DNA from: Chrysomallon squamiferum
Taxonomy: Eukaryota; Mollusca; Gastropoda; Neomphalida; Peltospiridae
DNA length: 64,000 bases
Direction: 5' to 3'
Assembly: GCA_012295275.1 (NCBI GenBank)
Contig: CM022678.1
Location: 17,125,665-17,189,664, forward strand
Made by a program: the position numbers and the translations under genes. This document shows, piece after piece, positions 35,442 through 48,088 of the stretch. Under the pieces are notes generated by a model, which saw only the letters and a list, made by a program, of their open reading frames with translations, was not told where the DNA came from and made no database searches. Each line of letters opens with the position of its first letter. The first letter of the stretch is position 1.

Positions 35442-36536
35442 GTAAGTGTGTTTGAATTCTTTAAAAATGTGTTTGAGTTTGTGTGTTGTATTTGTGTGTG
35501 AGGTGTGTACGTGTGCACGCGCGTTCTTGTGTTTGTGACTGAATTAGGTTGGAAACACTTATATCTTTAGGCCACATAAAATAACTTACTTCATTTGAAT
35601 TGTGTTAAAAATAACCAGACACTCTAATGAAAAACTTGGACAGGAAAACACTGTAACACATTTTTAAAGAATTCCTAAATGCTGCTTGAACTTCGATTAT
35701 TATGTCCGTTCAAGATAGAAATTTAATCTATTGTTTTTACCCGGTAACCATGACATCATCACCAGTGAAAGAAATAGCGTATAAGATCAAGATACAGTTT
35801 TTATCCATTGTTTAACATAGTAGCAAAAATATATGTAATAGGTCTATAATCCCCCCCCGCCAGCCGCCCCTGTCAATTTAATCATAATAAACAACATTGA
35901 GTACAGTTTAAAATATCTAGGCGATGTCTCTATTACGGTATCAATGATCTGATCACGAGTGAAGGAAATATTTCCTGCGTGACACGACTTATATTCTAAA
36001 TATAGACACGTGTCATTATAAAAATACGAAAAACATGTTTGTTTTTAAATACGATCTATTCCCCATGGCGTACAAGGAAACTGAAACTATAGATAGGGGC
36101 CGAAGCGGCCATAAACGATATTCGAAAAGTTTTTGTCTAAAGTATTTAACATGTTACGGTAATGTGTTACGTATAAAATAACAGACACTGGAAAATCGAA
36201 CTACTTTTTCATTCACGAGTTTACAAGAACATTGAGATACCCGATTGACGCGGACGGAAGTAATGTAAATCAAATCAAACCTTTTCTGTGTACACTGCAT
36301 AAAAATTGCACTATATTTTACATTTAGTGAGTAAACTTTATCATTGTACAATAATCCTTCGTAAATCCTGCTTGAGTTTCAAGTTCTGCATCAAATACAG
36401 TTTCAATCTTTAATTTAACACAGTAGCAAAAATAAAATATAATGTCGATAATTTCCCCTCCTCCACCAATTTATTATTTTTGTCTTTTGTGAAAATCGTT
36501 TTCCTTTTCGTTTTTTCTTCGTTTTTTTCTTAATTA

Positions 36537-36588
<52 letters not shown>

Positions 36589-39500
36589 TTAAATTTCACG
36601 AGCTTTTAGAAAACATGCATGTTAATATTTGTTTTAATTAATTAAAAGCATTTTGGAAATCTTTTAATTTTTTTCTAGGGTTCCTTCCCAAGATAATCCG
36701 ATTGTTTGTGTAGCGTGAACTCAGTTAATAGCGGCGTTTGTGTTCTCCTAGTAGGACGACAGAACGCAGGAAGTTCTTGCGTCATACGATAAACTGTTAC
36801 ATTTTTAATCATGAAATTTGGTGAGGCCGTAAGCTATACTTGTTTAGCTGGTAGCTAAATCAGGGACTGGCAGTGTGTCGACCTTAATTCCATGTTCTTA
36901 TTTGACACTCTTAACGTTTTAGTAATAGCACAACTAGCTATCAACAATAACTCTTATTTTCCTAAAATTAATAGCGTTTCCAGTAGAGTGATAGAACAGA
37001 GGAAGTCTGCATTTTCAATGCGCGCGTTGCTTCATAAGTGAGAGCGATAGTGGGAAACACATTTTAACGTCATATGATAAACAATAAAGTATTAATCATA
37101 AAACTTTGATGAATAATTATTTAAACTTTCAGTTAAATTTTAATAAATGTTGTTTAAGTTTAAACCCTTAATTCTTAAATTATTTGTCTGTTTGATGGGC
37201 GTTCCACCTTTTCACTGTTTGAAACCTTCAAAATTGTTCCGACGACTGCTTTAAAGATTCTCTCTGAGCACAAAGCCAGTGATATCAACCTGATAGGTAC
37301 GTGATGTGGGAGTGAAGATACAACAATAGCAACCACAACAATAATAACAAAGAAAACTAAATTGTTTATAAATGAGAACAACAATAACAACCTTAGCAAA
37401 GCTAATAAATATATAAATAAGAAAACACATAAATAAATAAATAAATCAGTAGAGATTACTCAGAATTTTTTTTTATGATAAAGACAATGTACTTATGATT
37501 CTATGTATGTTTGTATATATATTATACATATAAATGTGTGTATATGTTTCGTACGTGTGCGTTTCTGTGCATGCATGTTTGTGTTTATATATGTATATAG
37601 TGATGTGTATATGTATTTGCACGTCTTGCTGTATGTATTTTTTTATATATATATATATGTATGTATGTATGCATATCTTTACATCGTGAATAGTATTTGA
37701 TATAATGTGTTTTGATTCAAACTGTTCAGTTTTAGTTATGAGCTTCACATGTAAAGACAACTCAGAACTATGTTTCCCAGAAAATTGCGCGCAGGAAAAC
37801 GAAATGGACTGCATGAAGACTTGTGGAGTTTGTACAGGTAAAATTAAGAGGAGCAGGATATAAGATAATTTACACGTGAGAAAAGATAGATACGTAGGAA
37901 CGGATATATTAGGAAACATGCTCGACATCTTATTCAGAACTCCAAAGCAGTATACATAGTGTAGGAGAGATACGCAGGATCCGTAACAGGACACATAGGA
38001 AAGTTGTGTATTAGGAAAGATAGCTTGTAAATTAAGCAGGACGTATTCACAGATAACAAGCTATATTAAAGTAGGCTACATAGATATATGTATACCAGTA
38101 TGCAGCATATATGAACCGGAATACATATGTATCATAAAATCTGGTTTCATGAATACAAACGCTAGCGTACGCATACATATATCAAGAAGCAAACAGCATA
38201 TATAAAACAGTCACAAAAACACGAACGTTTTTAAGTTATGTTAATAAATATAACGGTTTTTCTTTTTGCACACATACATATTCAGATATACTATTTTTCT
38301 TTCAGAAAGTTAATATAATTAATTTCTTTTACGCGTGCTAACAAACCTCGTATTTACTTTCTCTACTTCTCTTTTATTTTCTGTAAATGTGGTAAAATTG
38401 CGCACACGACACCCTCTAGTTCTCGGTAAATTAATACGAATAATTCTATTTTTAGATGAGGGATGTTCTAAAGGTTATTACCATGTTGCTGGCGACACGT
38501 GTTATTCCTGTTCTGTCAAAAACTCAAAAACTTCACAAAATTACAAAGAAAAATGTAACATAGTTTGTCCCAGTAACAAAACACATGGTAAACACTGTGA
38601 AAAGAACTGCAGTGACAGTTGCTTGAACAGAATATGTCTGCGCTGGACGGGAGATTGTGACCTTTGTCCTACTGGATTCTACGGACCACGTTGTCAGCAG
38701 CATTCTCATTGTAATCACATCGACGAAAAAGGCTTCTGCAACAGTGACTGTTATACTGGGTTTTTTGGTCCAAAGTGCGAAGAAGAGTGCCCGTTGCGAT
38801 GTAAAGACGAAGTTTGCAATAAAACGACGGGAGACTGTTTACAATGCGTCGAAGGATTTTGGGATAAATTTTGTCAGTTTAGTTGTTCAAGCAACTGTCT
38901 AAGAAATTCCTGTGATAGAAATGGTGAATGCTCTTTAGGTTGCAAAGTTGGGTTTTTCGGAAAGAACTGCTCAGAGAAATGCAGCGCAAACTGTCTACAT
39001 CAGCTATGTAATAGGGAAAACGGATCGTGTACGGATGGTTGCGTTTCTGGTAAATATTACGGAGACTTTTGCGACAAAGACTGTCATCATCGTTGTCTGA
39101 ATTCTGTACGTGACCGTACAACCGGGAAATGTACGAACGGATGCAACGGCACTAATATTTATGGGGCATTTTGCAACTATTCTTGTGGCTCGGAATGCCG
39201 TGTTCGGTGTGATAATATCTCCGATTACGTTGAATGCAGGGCGGTTTGTGTCAGCGGAAGAAAGGGAGAACACTGCAGCGATTTGTGTCCTGGGAATTGT
39301 AAAGGATCATGTGATCAGCTTTCAGGACGATGTCTTCATGGATGTGTTTCTGGTCACCATGGTATCTACTGCAACAAATCATGCCCCGCTAACTGTCTGG
39401 GAAGTGCATGCCATCAAACCAACAGAACGTGTGTACACGGATGTGTAAAGTCGTTCTATGGACCGACCTGCTCAAATAGATGCAGTGACAACTGCGCTGT

Positions 39501-39653
39501 ATGTGATAGTAATGACACCAGTATTGTGAATTATCGTCACAACGAATGTAAGTATTCAGAACAAACACACACGCATACACACACAAAAAAATGCACAGAT
39601 GCATACATACATCCATAGATATATCGAAGGAAAATCAACAAAAATCAACAAAA

Positions 39654-39721
<68 letters not shown>

Positions 39722-40186
39722 AAAAAGAGAAAAAGATGAAGTTTCTGCTAATGAATAGTTTCTTCTCACACTGTTTTTATTAGTGATTGGTTTGTTATTG
39801 CGTTTACATAATCTGGTTTGTTTGTTTATTGTGTGTCCATATTCTTGTTACTTAACTATTTGGATAACAATGTTTTGACTGCTTAACTATTGTGTAACTA
39901 TATTGCGCTTGTTGACTATTTTGATAGCAACTTTCTGATTGGTTAACAATTGTGATAGCTATTTTCTGATTCGTTAACAATTGTAATAGCTATTTTCTGA
40001 TTTATTAACAATTGTAATAGCTATTTTCTGATTTGTTATCCATTGTTTTTTCAGTGATTTTCTCGTCTGATGTCCATTGGTTGATATTTATGTACGGAGT
40101 TTTGAGTGTTTTGACTTTGTTGTCGATTTCTTTAGCTGGGTTCTTTTTCTTGAGGTATTATTTTATTTATTTATTTATTTATTTGT

Positions 40187-40235
<49 letters not shown>

Positions 40236-41611
40236 TTTATTAGTTTTATTACAATTAGTATCATCGTTTTTTGGTAGTTTTGCTATTAGTTGTATATGTT
40301 TAGTACAACAATAACAACAGTGTGAAATTTAGCTCTCATTGTAAATTATAATCACTGTCTCTTTCTATGTTTGTTTTATAGTGTGAAATGTTAATGCATA
40401 TTCTGGTAGTTAATAATGATAATAACGATCATGATGATGACGACATTGCCGTTATGAAAATGATAATGGCGATGATGATGATGGTGATGATGAAGATAAT
40501 AATAAAATTTATATTAGTGCAGAAATATGACATAAAAGTTATTACAGTTGTGATTATAAATTATTATTTTAATTTATATATCCAGAAAAATAAAGAAAAT
40601 ATCTAAAAATGTACAAAAACGACGTATGGAGAGCTTAATTCGAGCACGTGTTCACCAGATACATCACGTGGAAATGCAACCAGGTTGTGTAATTTAATTA
40701 ATTACGATTTAATGAGGGTAACCACAACAACAACCACACACTCAGACACACACACACACACACACACAAAGAAAACAAACAAGAAGAGAAAGTGAAAAGA
40801 AAAACCCACCAAGACATAACAACAGCAAGAACAAGCAACACCACCACGGCCACGCAAAAGAAGAAGAATAACAACAACAACAACAACAACAGCAATACTA
40901 CTACTAATAATAATAGAAGTAGTAATAGTATGCATCAGTGGTACATCTTTGTGGTGATTATGATAATTATGATATTAAGAATTTGAAATAATGAGAAAAA
41001 TTTTTGTTTTTCTATGCTAATGTTGTGACGTACAGATTAGTAGTTACAAAACACTTAATATTAACAGTTAATGTCAAACTATGACGAGGAGTCATGAAAG
41101 AAATATTTATTGATTGCTTCAATGATTTTGTTAACTTCAGCAACTTGGCAGAGCAATTCCGACACGTCAGTAGATGCTACGGATGGAGTCCGTTGCCATA
41201 GCAATCCATCTCATCCTTCAGCTGCGGATGGCATAGTGATCACCTATGATGAAAATGATGATGATAATGAGAGTAATCATTATGAGTACATAGATGACTG
41301 CATGATATCAAGTGTTAATTCTAGCACAGGAATGTCTTCAAACGTTCCTCAGAACGAGGCTGATGAATGCGAAATCGAAAACGAGACTTTCTATTACAAA
41401 GGTCTAACATCTAACAATGCAAACAACACGAACGATGTCGTGCCGCTTCTACAGTCCGAGCAAGATGAAAGTGTTGATATTAAACATTTTCACACATATG
41501 TGTACAACATGAGTCTTATGAAAGGTTTCCATGTTGAATTTCAGGTAATGAAATGCTTATATTTTCCTTTTTTTTTCCTTGTTAAATGTTTATTGTGTTT
41601 GCTATATATAA

Positions 41612-41679
<68 letters not shown>

Positions 41680-41681
41680 TT

Positions 41682-41712
<31 letters not shown>

Positions 41713-41770
41713 TTTATTTAATTTATTTATTTAGTTACCTTTATTTTTATTATAATGTTTATGTTATTTA

Positions 41771-41813
<43 letters not shown>

Positions 41814-42542
41814 GTTGTTATTATTATTAATACTCCTGTTCTTGTAATTTATTGATTGATTACTGATTGTAATTATTTGGTAATATTTTTCCTTAAAACT
41901 AATGAATTATGTTGTTAATTAATTGATATGTTTACTTATTGTCGTTTTAGAATTTATGTTATACATAGTTTGTCAATCGAGGTACAGGATTCAAATTTTA
42001 TATATTCATGCATAATCACATACACAGAAACCTCATGCGTACATACATTACAAATAAAACATTAATTACGGATCCTTTGTCAGTTTTTACAGAAAATAAA
42101 TTTATATTCTACCAACGTAGCAGACAAGTTAGAAAATGTTTCTAAAAATAGATACAGGGATATAAAGCCATGTAAGTAGAAATGTGAACTATTATGTCGT
42201 TATTTTCCCTGTCTCGCTTGTTCTTGTCTTTTGTTTATTGTATTCCTCTTTACTTTTTATTCTTGTTGTTGTTGTTATATATGTTTATTTCCCCTGTCAG
42301 TGTTGTTCTTCTTATTAGTTTCTTGTTGTTTCTGCTTTGATTGTTGTTGTTGTTTTCAGCTATCAGAAAGAGTGATATCATAATTTTCTATACAAAATTA
42401 TATAAAACATTACATAAAATAACCTGCAGACTATCTGTATTAATCATGCTATAAATAGAGATACTACTACTGCTGCTACTACTGCTTCTACTACTACTTG
42501 TTGTTGTTGTTGTTGTTGTTGTTGTTCTTCTTCTTCTTCTTC

Positions 42543-42588
<46 letters not shown>

Positions 42589-43702
42589 CATCATCATCAT
42601 CATCATCATCATTAATACCAAACAACTGAAATATATATAGTTTAAAATAGTTTTATTAAAGTTTATTCAAATTATATCCTAAACATTTACCCATTATTTA
42701 TTTATTTTTCACTGTTTTTTTTAATAATTATTTGAAAAGATGATTATAACAGAGTGACGCTTGAGTTAATTCATGGAATCCCATTCACAGATTATATCAA
42801 CGCAAGTTTTATTGATGTAAGCTTATTTATTTATCTATTCATTTATTTAATAATTTATTATTTATTTATTAAATATATTAATTTGCATAATGTATGCACA
42901 CAAACATACACACGCACACACACATATGCAAACAGATATATATATATATATACGCACACCTACACACATACTTACTTCCATTTATTTGTATTTATTTACT
43001 TACATATCTATATATTTTTTAAATGTATTAATTATATTAATTTCAATTCAGGGCTATCACAAATCAAAGTGGTATATTGCAGCACAAGGTCCTACAGAAA
43101 AGACAGCAGCTGATTTCTGGAGAATGGTTTGGGAGGTCAACTCTACTCATATCGTAATGCTTACGAATTTAGTTGAAAACAACCAGGTTTGCCCTCTCTC
43201 TCTATCTTTATATATATTTGGAATTTCATTCTTTATGTTTAAATCTCTGATTTTCTCCCTGTCAGTTTCTCCCTATCTGTCTGCCTCTCTGTTTCTGTAG
43301 ATAGGTACATAGAGACAGACAGATAAGGTTTTAAACGTAAATAAATAAATTAAAAGCATGTATTATTTATATCTTTGTAAATGTTTTATAGAAAAAGAGC
43401 GAAAGAATTCTGTTTAGTAGTATCTCTTACAGTCAAAATGTTCACTTTACTGGCCTAACACGGAAACTAAGAGCAAGACCTACGGAGGTATTATGGTCGA
43501 ACTGAAACAAGTTGAAGTTCATCCAACATACAGTTCTAGGATTTTTAATCTTTCCAAGGTTTTTTGATATTTAATTTTTAACGCATCAGAAAGTTTATTT
43601 GGTTCTAAAATTCTTGTTTTTTTCTGGTACTGTAAATACATACTTCTATACATATGTACATACATAAATAGATGTATACATAATACGCAACACACATATA
43701 TA

Positions 43703-43741
<39 letters not shown>

Positions 43742-44711
43742 TTATTTATTTATTTACTTATTAAATAATTAATTATTATATCATTAATATATCCTATTTA
43801 TTTGTTTACTTTTGATTACTTATTTACTTATTTAATTAATAATTAATTAATTATTTTCTTACTTTGTTCTCTCTTCCTTCCTTTGTTTATTTATTTGTTT
43901 GTTTGTTTGTTTGTTTGTCTGTTTAATTCATTATTAAGAAAAGTAATCCGGAATTGACAAGAACTGTGACACAACTACACTACATGGACTGGATGGACAA
44001 ACAAGTGCCAAACAGTATACATGCATTGCTTCATTTTATCCTGTATGTGAGGGGCTCAGAGATAGGGGGGATAATCATCCGTCAATAGTTCACTGCAGGT
44101 ATAGTAGTTTACTGTTTCAACTGATTTTCTTTTATTTAGAATAAAGGTACAAAAAATGAATATAAAAAAACCCAACAAAATTAAGAAATAAAGAAAGAAT
44201 AAAGAATGAAAAAAGGAAATAAAGAAATCGTTTTCTGAATAAATGAATAAATAAAATGATTAATGAATGACAGCATACTAAATACAAATTGACATTTTCG
44301 TTTTCTATTCAACTAGACAAATCCGTGTTAATTTTCTAATTAATACAAACATGCAAATGATATATCAGTTGCTATTAGGAGATCTACATTAGAATAACCT
44401 TTTTCCCCTTGATATTCTTCTTCGTTTTTCATTTTTCTCAGTTGAAATAGAGTTCATTTGTAAAATTATTAAAATTGTTTTCCTTCCAGTGATGGTGTTG
44501 GAAGAACAGGTACTTTCATAGCTATAGATTATCTTCTTGACCAGGCACTGACCGAAGGAAAACTTAACGTACTTGGTTGTGTGTCACGTTTAAGAAAACA
44601 ACGAACTCAAATGGTGCAAACTTTTGTGAGTATTTTGGATTATCTACTCATTAGAAATAATTTTTATATGCAGTTATCATTATGTTATTATTATCGTTGT
44701 GATTGTTGTTG

Positions 44712-44790
<79 letters not shown>

Positions 44791-44942
44791 TACTATTTTC
44801 TTTATGTGTTTGATTGGGGTTTGTTTGTTCTTATACTTTGTTTCTTTACAAAATCTATTATTTTTATTTTTCGTTTCAGATGCAGTACAATTTTATTCAT
44901 CAACTTCTGTTAGATTGGTTGTTATTATTCAAGATCATTTAA
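35378..44942 (+). CDS. Receptor copy B: signal peptide, ShKT, MEGF-type EGF repeats, TM, tyrosine phosphatase (frame broken)
   Basis: Exons inferred: 35378-35441, 37730-37837, 38456-39547, 40055-40154, 40586-40683, 41141-41544, 42084-42171, 42740-42816, 43052-43186, 43433-43558, 43939-44098, 44490-44625, 44880-44942. All junction phases agree except at exon 11 (160 bases, two over), which stops at TAG 44086 before the catalytic cysteine. Exon 12, in contrast, is in frame and holds [19 protein letters not shown] and [16 protein letters not shown]. As written the protein would have about 813 residues with a PTP domain lacking the P-loop. PTP landmarks: [49 protein letters not shown]. It is the best-kept copy in the window. 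A G-run sequencing error would make it a full-length receptor phosphatase. Confidence 0.82.
35442..37729 (+). other. Gene B intron 1, with a second truncated leader cassette
   Basis: Holds a second promoter cassette (35996-36149) that ends without a leader ATG, an ATT tract (36540-36587), D-block-type sequence (36720-37270) and GT/TA-rich sequence up to the ShKT exon. No other gene is seen. Confidence 0.6.
35996..36149 (+). promoter_or_regulatory. Truncated leader cassette in gene B intron 1
   Basis: CTAAATATAG at 35996-36005, exact ISRE-like GAAACTGAAACT at 36077-36088, and TATTTAA at 36143-36149. The 5' leader sequence continues to GCGGACGGAAGTAATG near 36250 and then breaks off, so no signal peptide follows. 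It could act as an intronic enhancer. Confidence 0.5.
37730..37837 (+). CDS. Gene B exon 2: ShKT domain
   Basis: Six cysteines in [13 protein letters not shown] and CMKTCGVC. Doubled acceptor TTCAG (37729) and TTTTAG (37735), both in frame. Donor GTAAAA is weaker than in A. Confidence 0.85.
38456..39547 (+). CDS. Gene B exon 3: MEGF-type EGF-like repeats
   Basis: 364 codons after CTATTTTTAG, ending at GAAT before GTAAGT. About nine EGF-like units with GFYGPRC, GFFGPKC, GFFGKNC and SFYGPTC. One cysteine is lost in [12 protein letters not shown], where A has STCDRKTGKC. Lacks the extra repeat of copy A. An open frame continues upstream to ATG 38335 but is read as intron. Confidence 0.9.
39548..40054 (+). 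repeat. Gene B intron 3: (AAAT)n tract and 31-bp minisatellite
   Basis: AAATAAAT tract at 39652-39721. Bases 39780-40050 hold the minisatellite; three units near 39958-40040 start with GCTATTTTCTGATT at exact 31-bp steps. Confidence 0.75.
40055..40154 (+). CDS. Gene B exon 4: transmembrane segment
   Basis: Reads [20 protein letters not shown] then [13 protein letters not shown]. Same length and phases as copy A, though the sequence is clearly diverged. Confidence 0.85.
40155..40585 (+). repeat. Gene B intron 4, (TTTA)n and GAT-rich sequence
   Basis: TTTATTTA tract at 40159-40235, then ATGATGATG-rich sequence near 40410-40500. No gene is seen. Confidence 0.8.
40586..40683 (+). CDS. Gene B exon 5: basic juxtamembrane segment
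   Basis: Reads [20 protein letters not shown] then [13 protein letters not shown]. Basic, as in A, three codons shorter. Confidence 0.8.
40684..41140 (+). other. Gene B intron 5
   Basis: CA-rich (40737-40768) and AAC/AAT-rich (40862-40930) simple sequence. No gene is seen. Confidence 0.7.
41141..41544 (+). CDS. Gene B exon 6: acidic cytoplasmic segment
   Basis: 135 codons, nearly identical to copy A, with [19 protein letters not shown] and [20 protein letters not shown]. Four codons around YETP are missing. Confidence 0.85.
41545..42083 (+). repeat. Gene B intron 6, ATT and TTTA tracts
   Basis: ATT tract at 41614-41679, TTTA tract at 41680-41730, second ATT tract at 41772-41813. Confidence 0.9.
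42084..42171 (+). CDS. Gene B exon 7: start of PTP domain
   Basis: Reads [20 protein letters not shown] then KNRYRDIKP, the phosphotyrosine loop. Donor GTAAGT. Confidence 0.85.
42172..42739 (+). repeat. Gene B intron 7, trinucleotide tracts
   Basis: CTA/CTG, TTG, TTC, ATT and ATC trinucleotide tracts succeed each other at 42461-42613. They give the poly-residue frames seen on both strands. Confidence 0.85.
42740..42816 (+). CDS. Gene B exon 8: PTP YINAS segment
   Basis: Reads [20 protein letters not shown] then NASFID. Donor GTAAGC. Confidence 0.85.
43052..43186 (+). CDS. Gene B exon 9: PTP core
   Basis: Reads [20 protein letters not shown] then [12 protein letters not shown] and NLVENNQ; differs from A at only a few residues. 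Confidence 0.9.
43433..43558 (+). CDS. Gene B exon 10: PTP core
   Basis: Reads [20 protein letters not shown] and later [16 protein letters not shown]. Confidence 0.85.
43939..44098 (+). CDS. Gene B exon 11: WPD-loop exon, frameshifted
   Basis: Reads [20 protein letters not shown] then [20 protein letters not shown]. Runs of four and six G (near 44050 and 44065) make the exon two bases too long, giving TAG at 44086. Length and net shift are the same as in A, although the extra Gs are distributed differently. Confidence 0.85.
44490..44625 (+). CDS. Gene B exon 12: catalytic P-loop exon
   Basis: In frame on its own: after HC-AG it reads [20 protein letters not shown] and later [16 protein letters not shown]. 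The CX5R cysteine and arginine are intact; the usual alanine is aspartate. Donor GTGAGT. Confidence 0.88.
44626..44879 (+). repeat. Gene B intron 12, ATT tract
   Basis: ATT tract at 44714-44793, then TTTATTTTTCGTTTCAG acceptor. Confidence 0.9.
44880..44942 (+). CDS. Gene B exon 13: C-terminal exon
   Basis: Reads [20 protein letters not shown] and stops; 63 bases as in A. Confidence 0.8.
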   Translation: MQYNFIHQLLLDWLLLFKII

Positions 44943-45860
44943 GAACGGGTGATGTAACAGAAGCTGACTGCAAACAAAGAAGAGGAAAATAAAATAAAAA
45001 TCTATTAAAAAAAAGAAGATTTTTCAGTCAGAATTTGTGTTCTTTTTATGAACCTGAATCATTCCGTAATTCAGATGGCAAGAATTATAAAGGATAATGT
45101 ATCTTCATTGGAAAGAAACCGAAATTAATGAAAGTGCATTAATTGTATTGGAATCTTGAATCAAAAGAAATAATTTGTTGCTGAATTTCCAAAACGTTTC
45201 TGATGAGAAAGGAAAACAATAGGTCTGAGAGAAATTTGTGTCAACCAGAAAGAAGACATTTCTATAATTAAGATGGCTCTCCTGTAATCAGTAAAGTGAC
45301 CGATGGAAATATACTAAAAATTATTCTAGGTTGTCCTTTTCCATGTTTATAAAAAGGAAAACATTTAAAACACTTTTGTGACACTTATATTAAGCATAAA
45401 TACAGTGTGTTTAATGATGAGTGAAATGTACAATGTCTATATATTTTTATTTGTAAATATCTGTAACTGACAATACGTGACAATTACATTTTTTGAAGAA
45501 GAGAGCAAAATGAATGGTTACATTCAGGCCGTTAGAAAACTCAGATAGTAAAAATGTGCTTGAGTATGTCTGTATGTCTGTGATTGTCCGTTTAGCTGTT
45601 TTTATTTACATATCAATTTTATACAGAATCTACATTGAAAAATATTGTTTTGTAAATGGAAGATCTTACAGTTTGAATTTATAATCATATACTGCGTATA
45701 ATATTCAGATAACCTTGTTTCTGTTTTAAACTAATAACAATAATTCAGTAGTGTGATAAGGGATACTATAAAACAATAATAATAACATTAACAACACCTT
45801 TTATAATAAAAATTTAAAATCCAGTAAATCTTCTTAGCATTTTCTTCCTCTTTCATAGGC
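44943..45860 (+). other. 3' flank of gene B
   Basis: Related by eye to 27296-28470 behind gene A (for example AAGATGGCTCTCCTGTAAT near 45271). No gene is seen. Confidence 0.55.
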
Positions 45861-45899
45861 AGGATGGAGTCTGTCATATAGAGATGTATGCAAAAGTTA

Positions 45900-46113
<214 letters not shown>

Positions 46114-46479
46114 CTCTCTCTACCTCTTTCTTCCTCTATGCCTTTATATACCTCTCTGTAACTATATGTGTCTCTCTCTTTATATATCTCTCTAGCTCTT
46201 TCTCTCTTTCTTGTTCTCTCTTCATAAATCTCTCTTACTCTTTCGCTCTCTCAGTCTCTCTCTTTATATATCTCTCTAACTCTTTGTCCCTGTCTTTATC
46301 TCTCTCTTTATATCTCTCATTCTAACTCTCTCTCTTTCTCTCTCTTTGTCTCTCTGTCTCTCTCTGTCTCACTCTAGTTTATCTCTCTTTCTGATCTCAC
46401 TCTATCTTTGTCTCTCATCTCACTCTGTCACTCTCTTCTCTTTATCTCACTGTCTGTCCCTCTGTCCAGCGTCCTGTTT

Positions 46480-46672
46480 CTGTCTTTCTCTGTTTTTTTT
46501 TCTGTATATATTTAAATTTATGGGTTTTTTTTTATGTGTTTGCATGTTTGTATGTGAGTATTCTGATACGTGTATGTGTGTCTGTTTTTATGTGTATACC
46601 TGCGGGTATTCTTATATGTCTTAGTGAGCCTGTTTGAGTGTGGTTATATGTGTTTGTTTGTGTGTTTGTTTT

Positions 46673-46715
<43 letters not shown>

Positions 46716-46901
46716 ACTTTTTAACATTATATCAGTAGAGATGACTCTTGTAAAATTACATCCTTAATGAGCAGATAACAAACAAAACTATTATACTAGA
46801 AATACATGATACCCAAACATTTTACTGATCAAAATATCATTTTTATACAGATTTTAAATTAAAATATTTGTATAATAAAAAACATAATAATAATAATAAA
46901 A

Positions 46902-46947
<46 letters not shown>

Positions 46948-47110
46948 TTTCCTTCAGTTATATGTTTCTTATATATATATGTCGAGGATATATTTTCACA
47001 CTTAAATGCTGTTTGTTTTATTATTACTTATTTTAATTGTTATGTCTTTTCCTACACGAAACTGCTTTTCTTTTCTCTGTATCACGTTTGCAAATAATGT
47101 AAAATCGTAC

Positions 47111-47155
<45 letters not shown>

Positions 47156-47330
47156 AATAAATAAATAAATAAATATTTTATTCTAAGAATGTTCCTGCCT
47201 TGAGGTGTGTGTATGTAGCTGTGTCTATATATGTATGTATGTGTGTACGTATGTATTTACGTTCGTACAAATAACATTTGCATTCGTACGTATATACAAA
47301 GGAAATATTCCGGTGTACTACGATATTTCT
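46480..47330 (+). other. Partial U-block and AT-rich sequence
   Basis: GT-rich stretch to 46710, then a short U-block match to about 46830, then TAA and AAAT tracts (46900-46945, 47111-47175). The CGGATACATAGCG hallmark is absent here. Confidence 0.5.
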
Positions 47331-47331
47331 T

Positions 47332-47493
47332 CTAAATATAGACACACGTCACTGTCTGTACGAAACAATGTCTATTTTTATGACCTACAAGGAAACTGAA
47401 ACTCTCGATAGGGTAAAGCGACCACAAACAACAGGGCATTGTACAATTTTTAGCCAAATATAAGTATTTTTGCTTTCTTCTTTAAATATTTAA
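47332..47493 (+). promoter_or_regulatory. Leader promoter cassette of gene C
   Basis: MEF2-like CTAAATATAG at 47332-47341, exact ISRE-like GAAACTGAAACT at 47392-47403, and TATTTAA at 47487-47493. Confidence 0.55.
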
Positions 47494-47615
47494 CATGTGA
47501 AGATAATGTATTACGTATAGAAGAACGGATACTGGGAACTGGAATAACTTTCTCGCTTACGATTTTACAAGAACATTGAGATACCCGATTCATGCGGACG
47601 GAAGTTCAATTAAAA

Positions 47616-47658
47616 ATGACCTCGGTAATAATTCTGCTGTCTGTTTTAACTCAGACAG
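47616..47658 (+). CDS. Gene C exon 1: leader
   Basis: Encodes MTSVIILLSVLTQT in phase 1 with GTAAGT donor. An in-frame upstream ATG at 47592 would add MRTEVQLK. It is the only intact leader in front of the ShKT exon at 52344, 4.7 kb away. Confidence 0.65.
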
Positions 47659-48068
47659 GTAAGTTTATTTGAATTCTTTAAAAATGTGTTTGAGTGTGCA
47701 CGTGTGCTTTGCCTGAATTATGTTAGACACACTTAAAATAAATTACTTCATTTGTATTGTGTTAAAAATAACTTTATACGCAAATAAGAAAATTTGGACA
47801 GGAAAACACAGACTCAATCATTTTTTTTTAGTATTCCTAAATCCTCCTTGAACTTCAGTTAGTATATCTCTACAAGATACAGTTTTAATCTATTGTTTAA
47901 CACACTAATTAATAAATGTAATAGATGTCATTTTTTCCTTGCCGGCCTTTTAGTTTTATTTAACAACAATGAGTGATATTTAAAAATATCTATGCGGTGT
48001 TTTTATTCCGGTCGCCATGACCTCAGTCCGACTGAAGGAAATATTTTCAGCGTGATTCGACTTCTATT

Positions 48069-48088
48069 CTAAATATAGACATGAGTCA
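48069..48088 (+). promoter_or_regulatory. Truncated leader cassette with perfect AP-1 site
   Basis: CTAAATATAG at 48069-48078 is followed by TGAGTCA at 48082-48088, a consensus AP-1 site where other cassettes have TGCGTCA or TGTGTCA. The ISRE-like part is deleted and no leader follows. It lies in intron 1 of copy C. Confidence 0.45.

Noticed and set aside
44035-44098. Rescue of the exon 11 frameshift by an internal GTGAGG donor after CTGTAT
   Set aside because: That donor would leave phase 0, whereas the next exon needs phase 2, and reading it in phase 0 starts with TGA.
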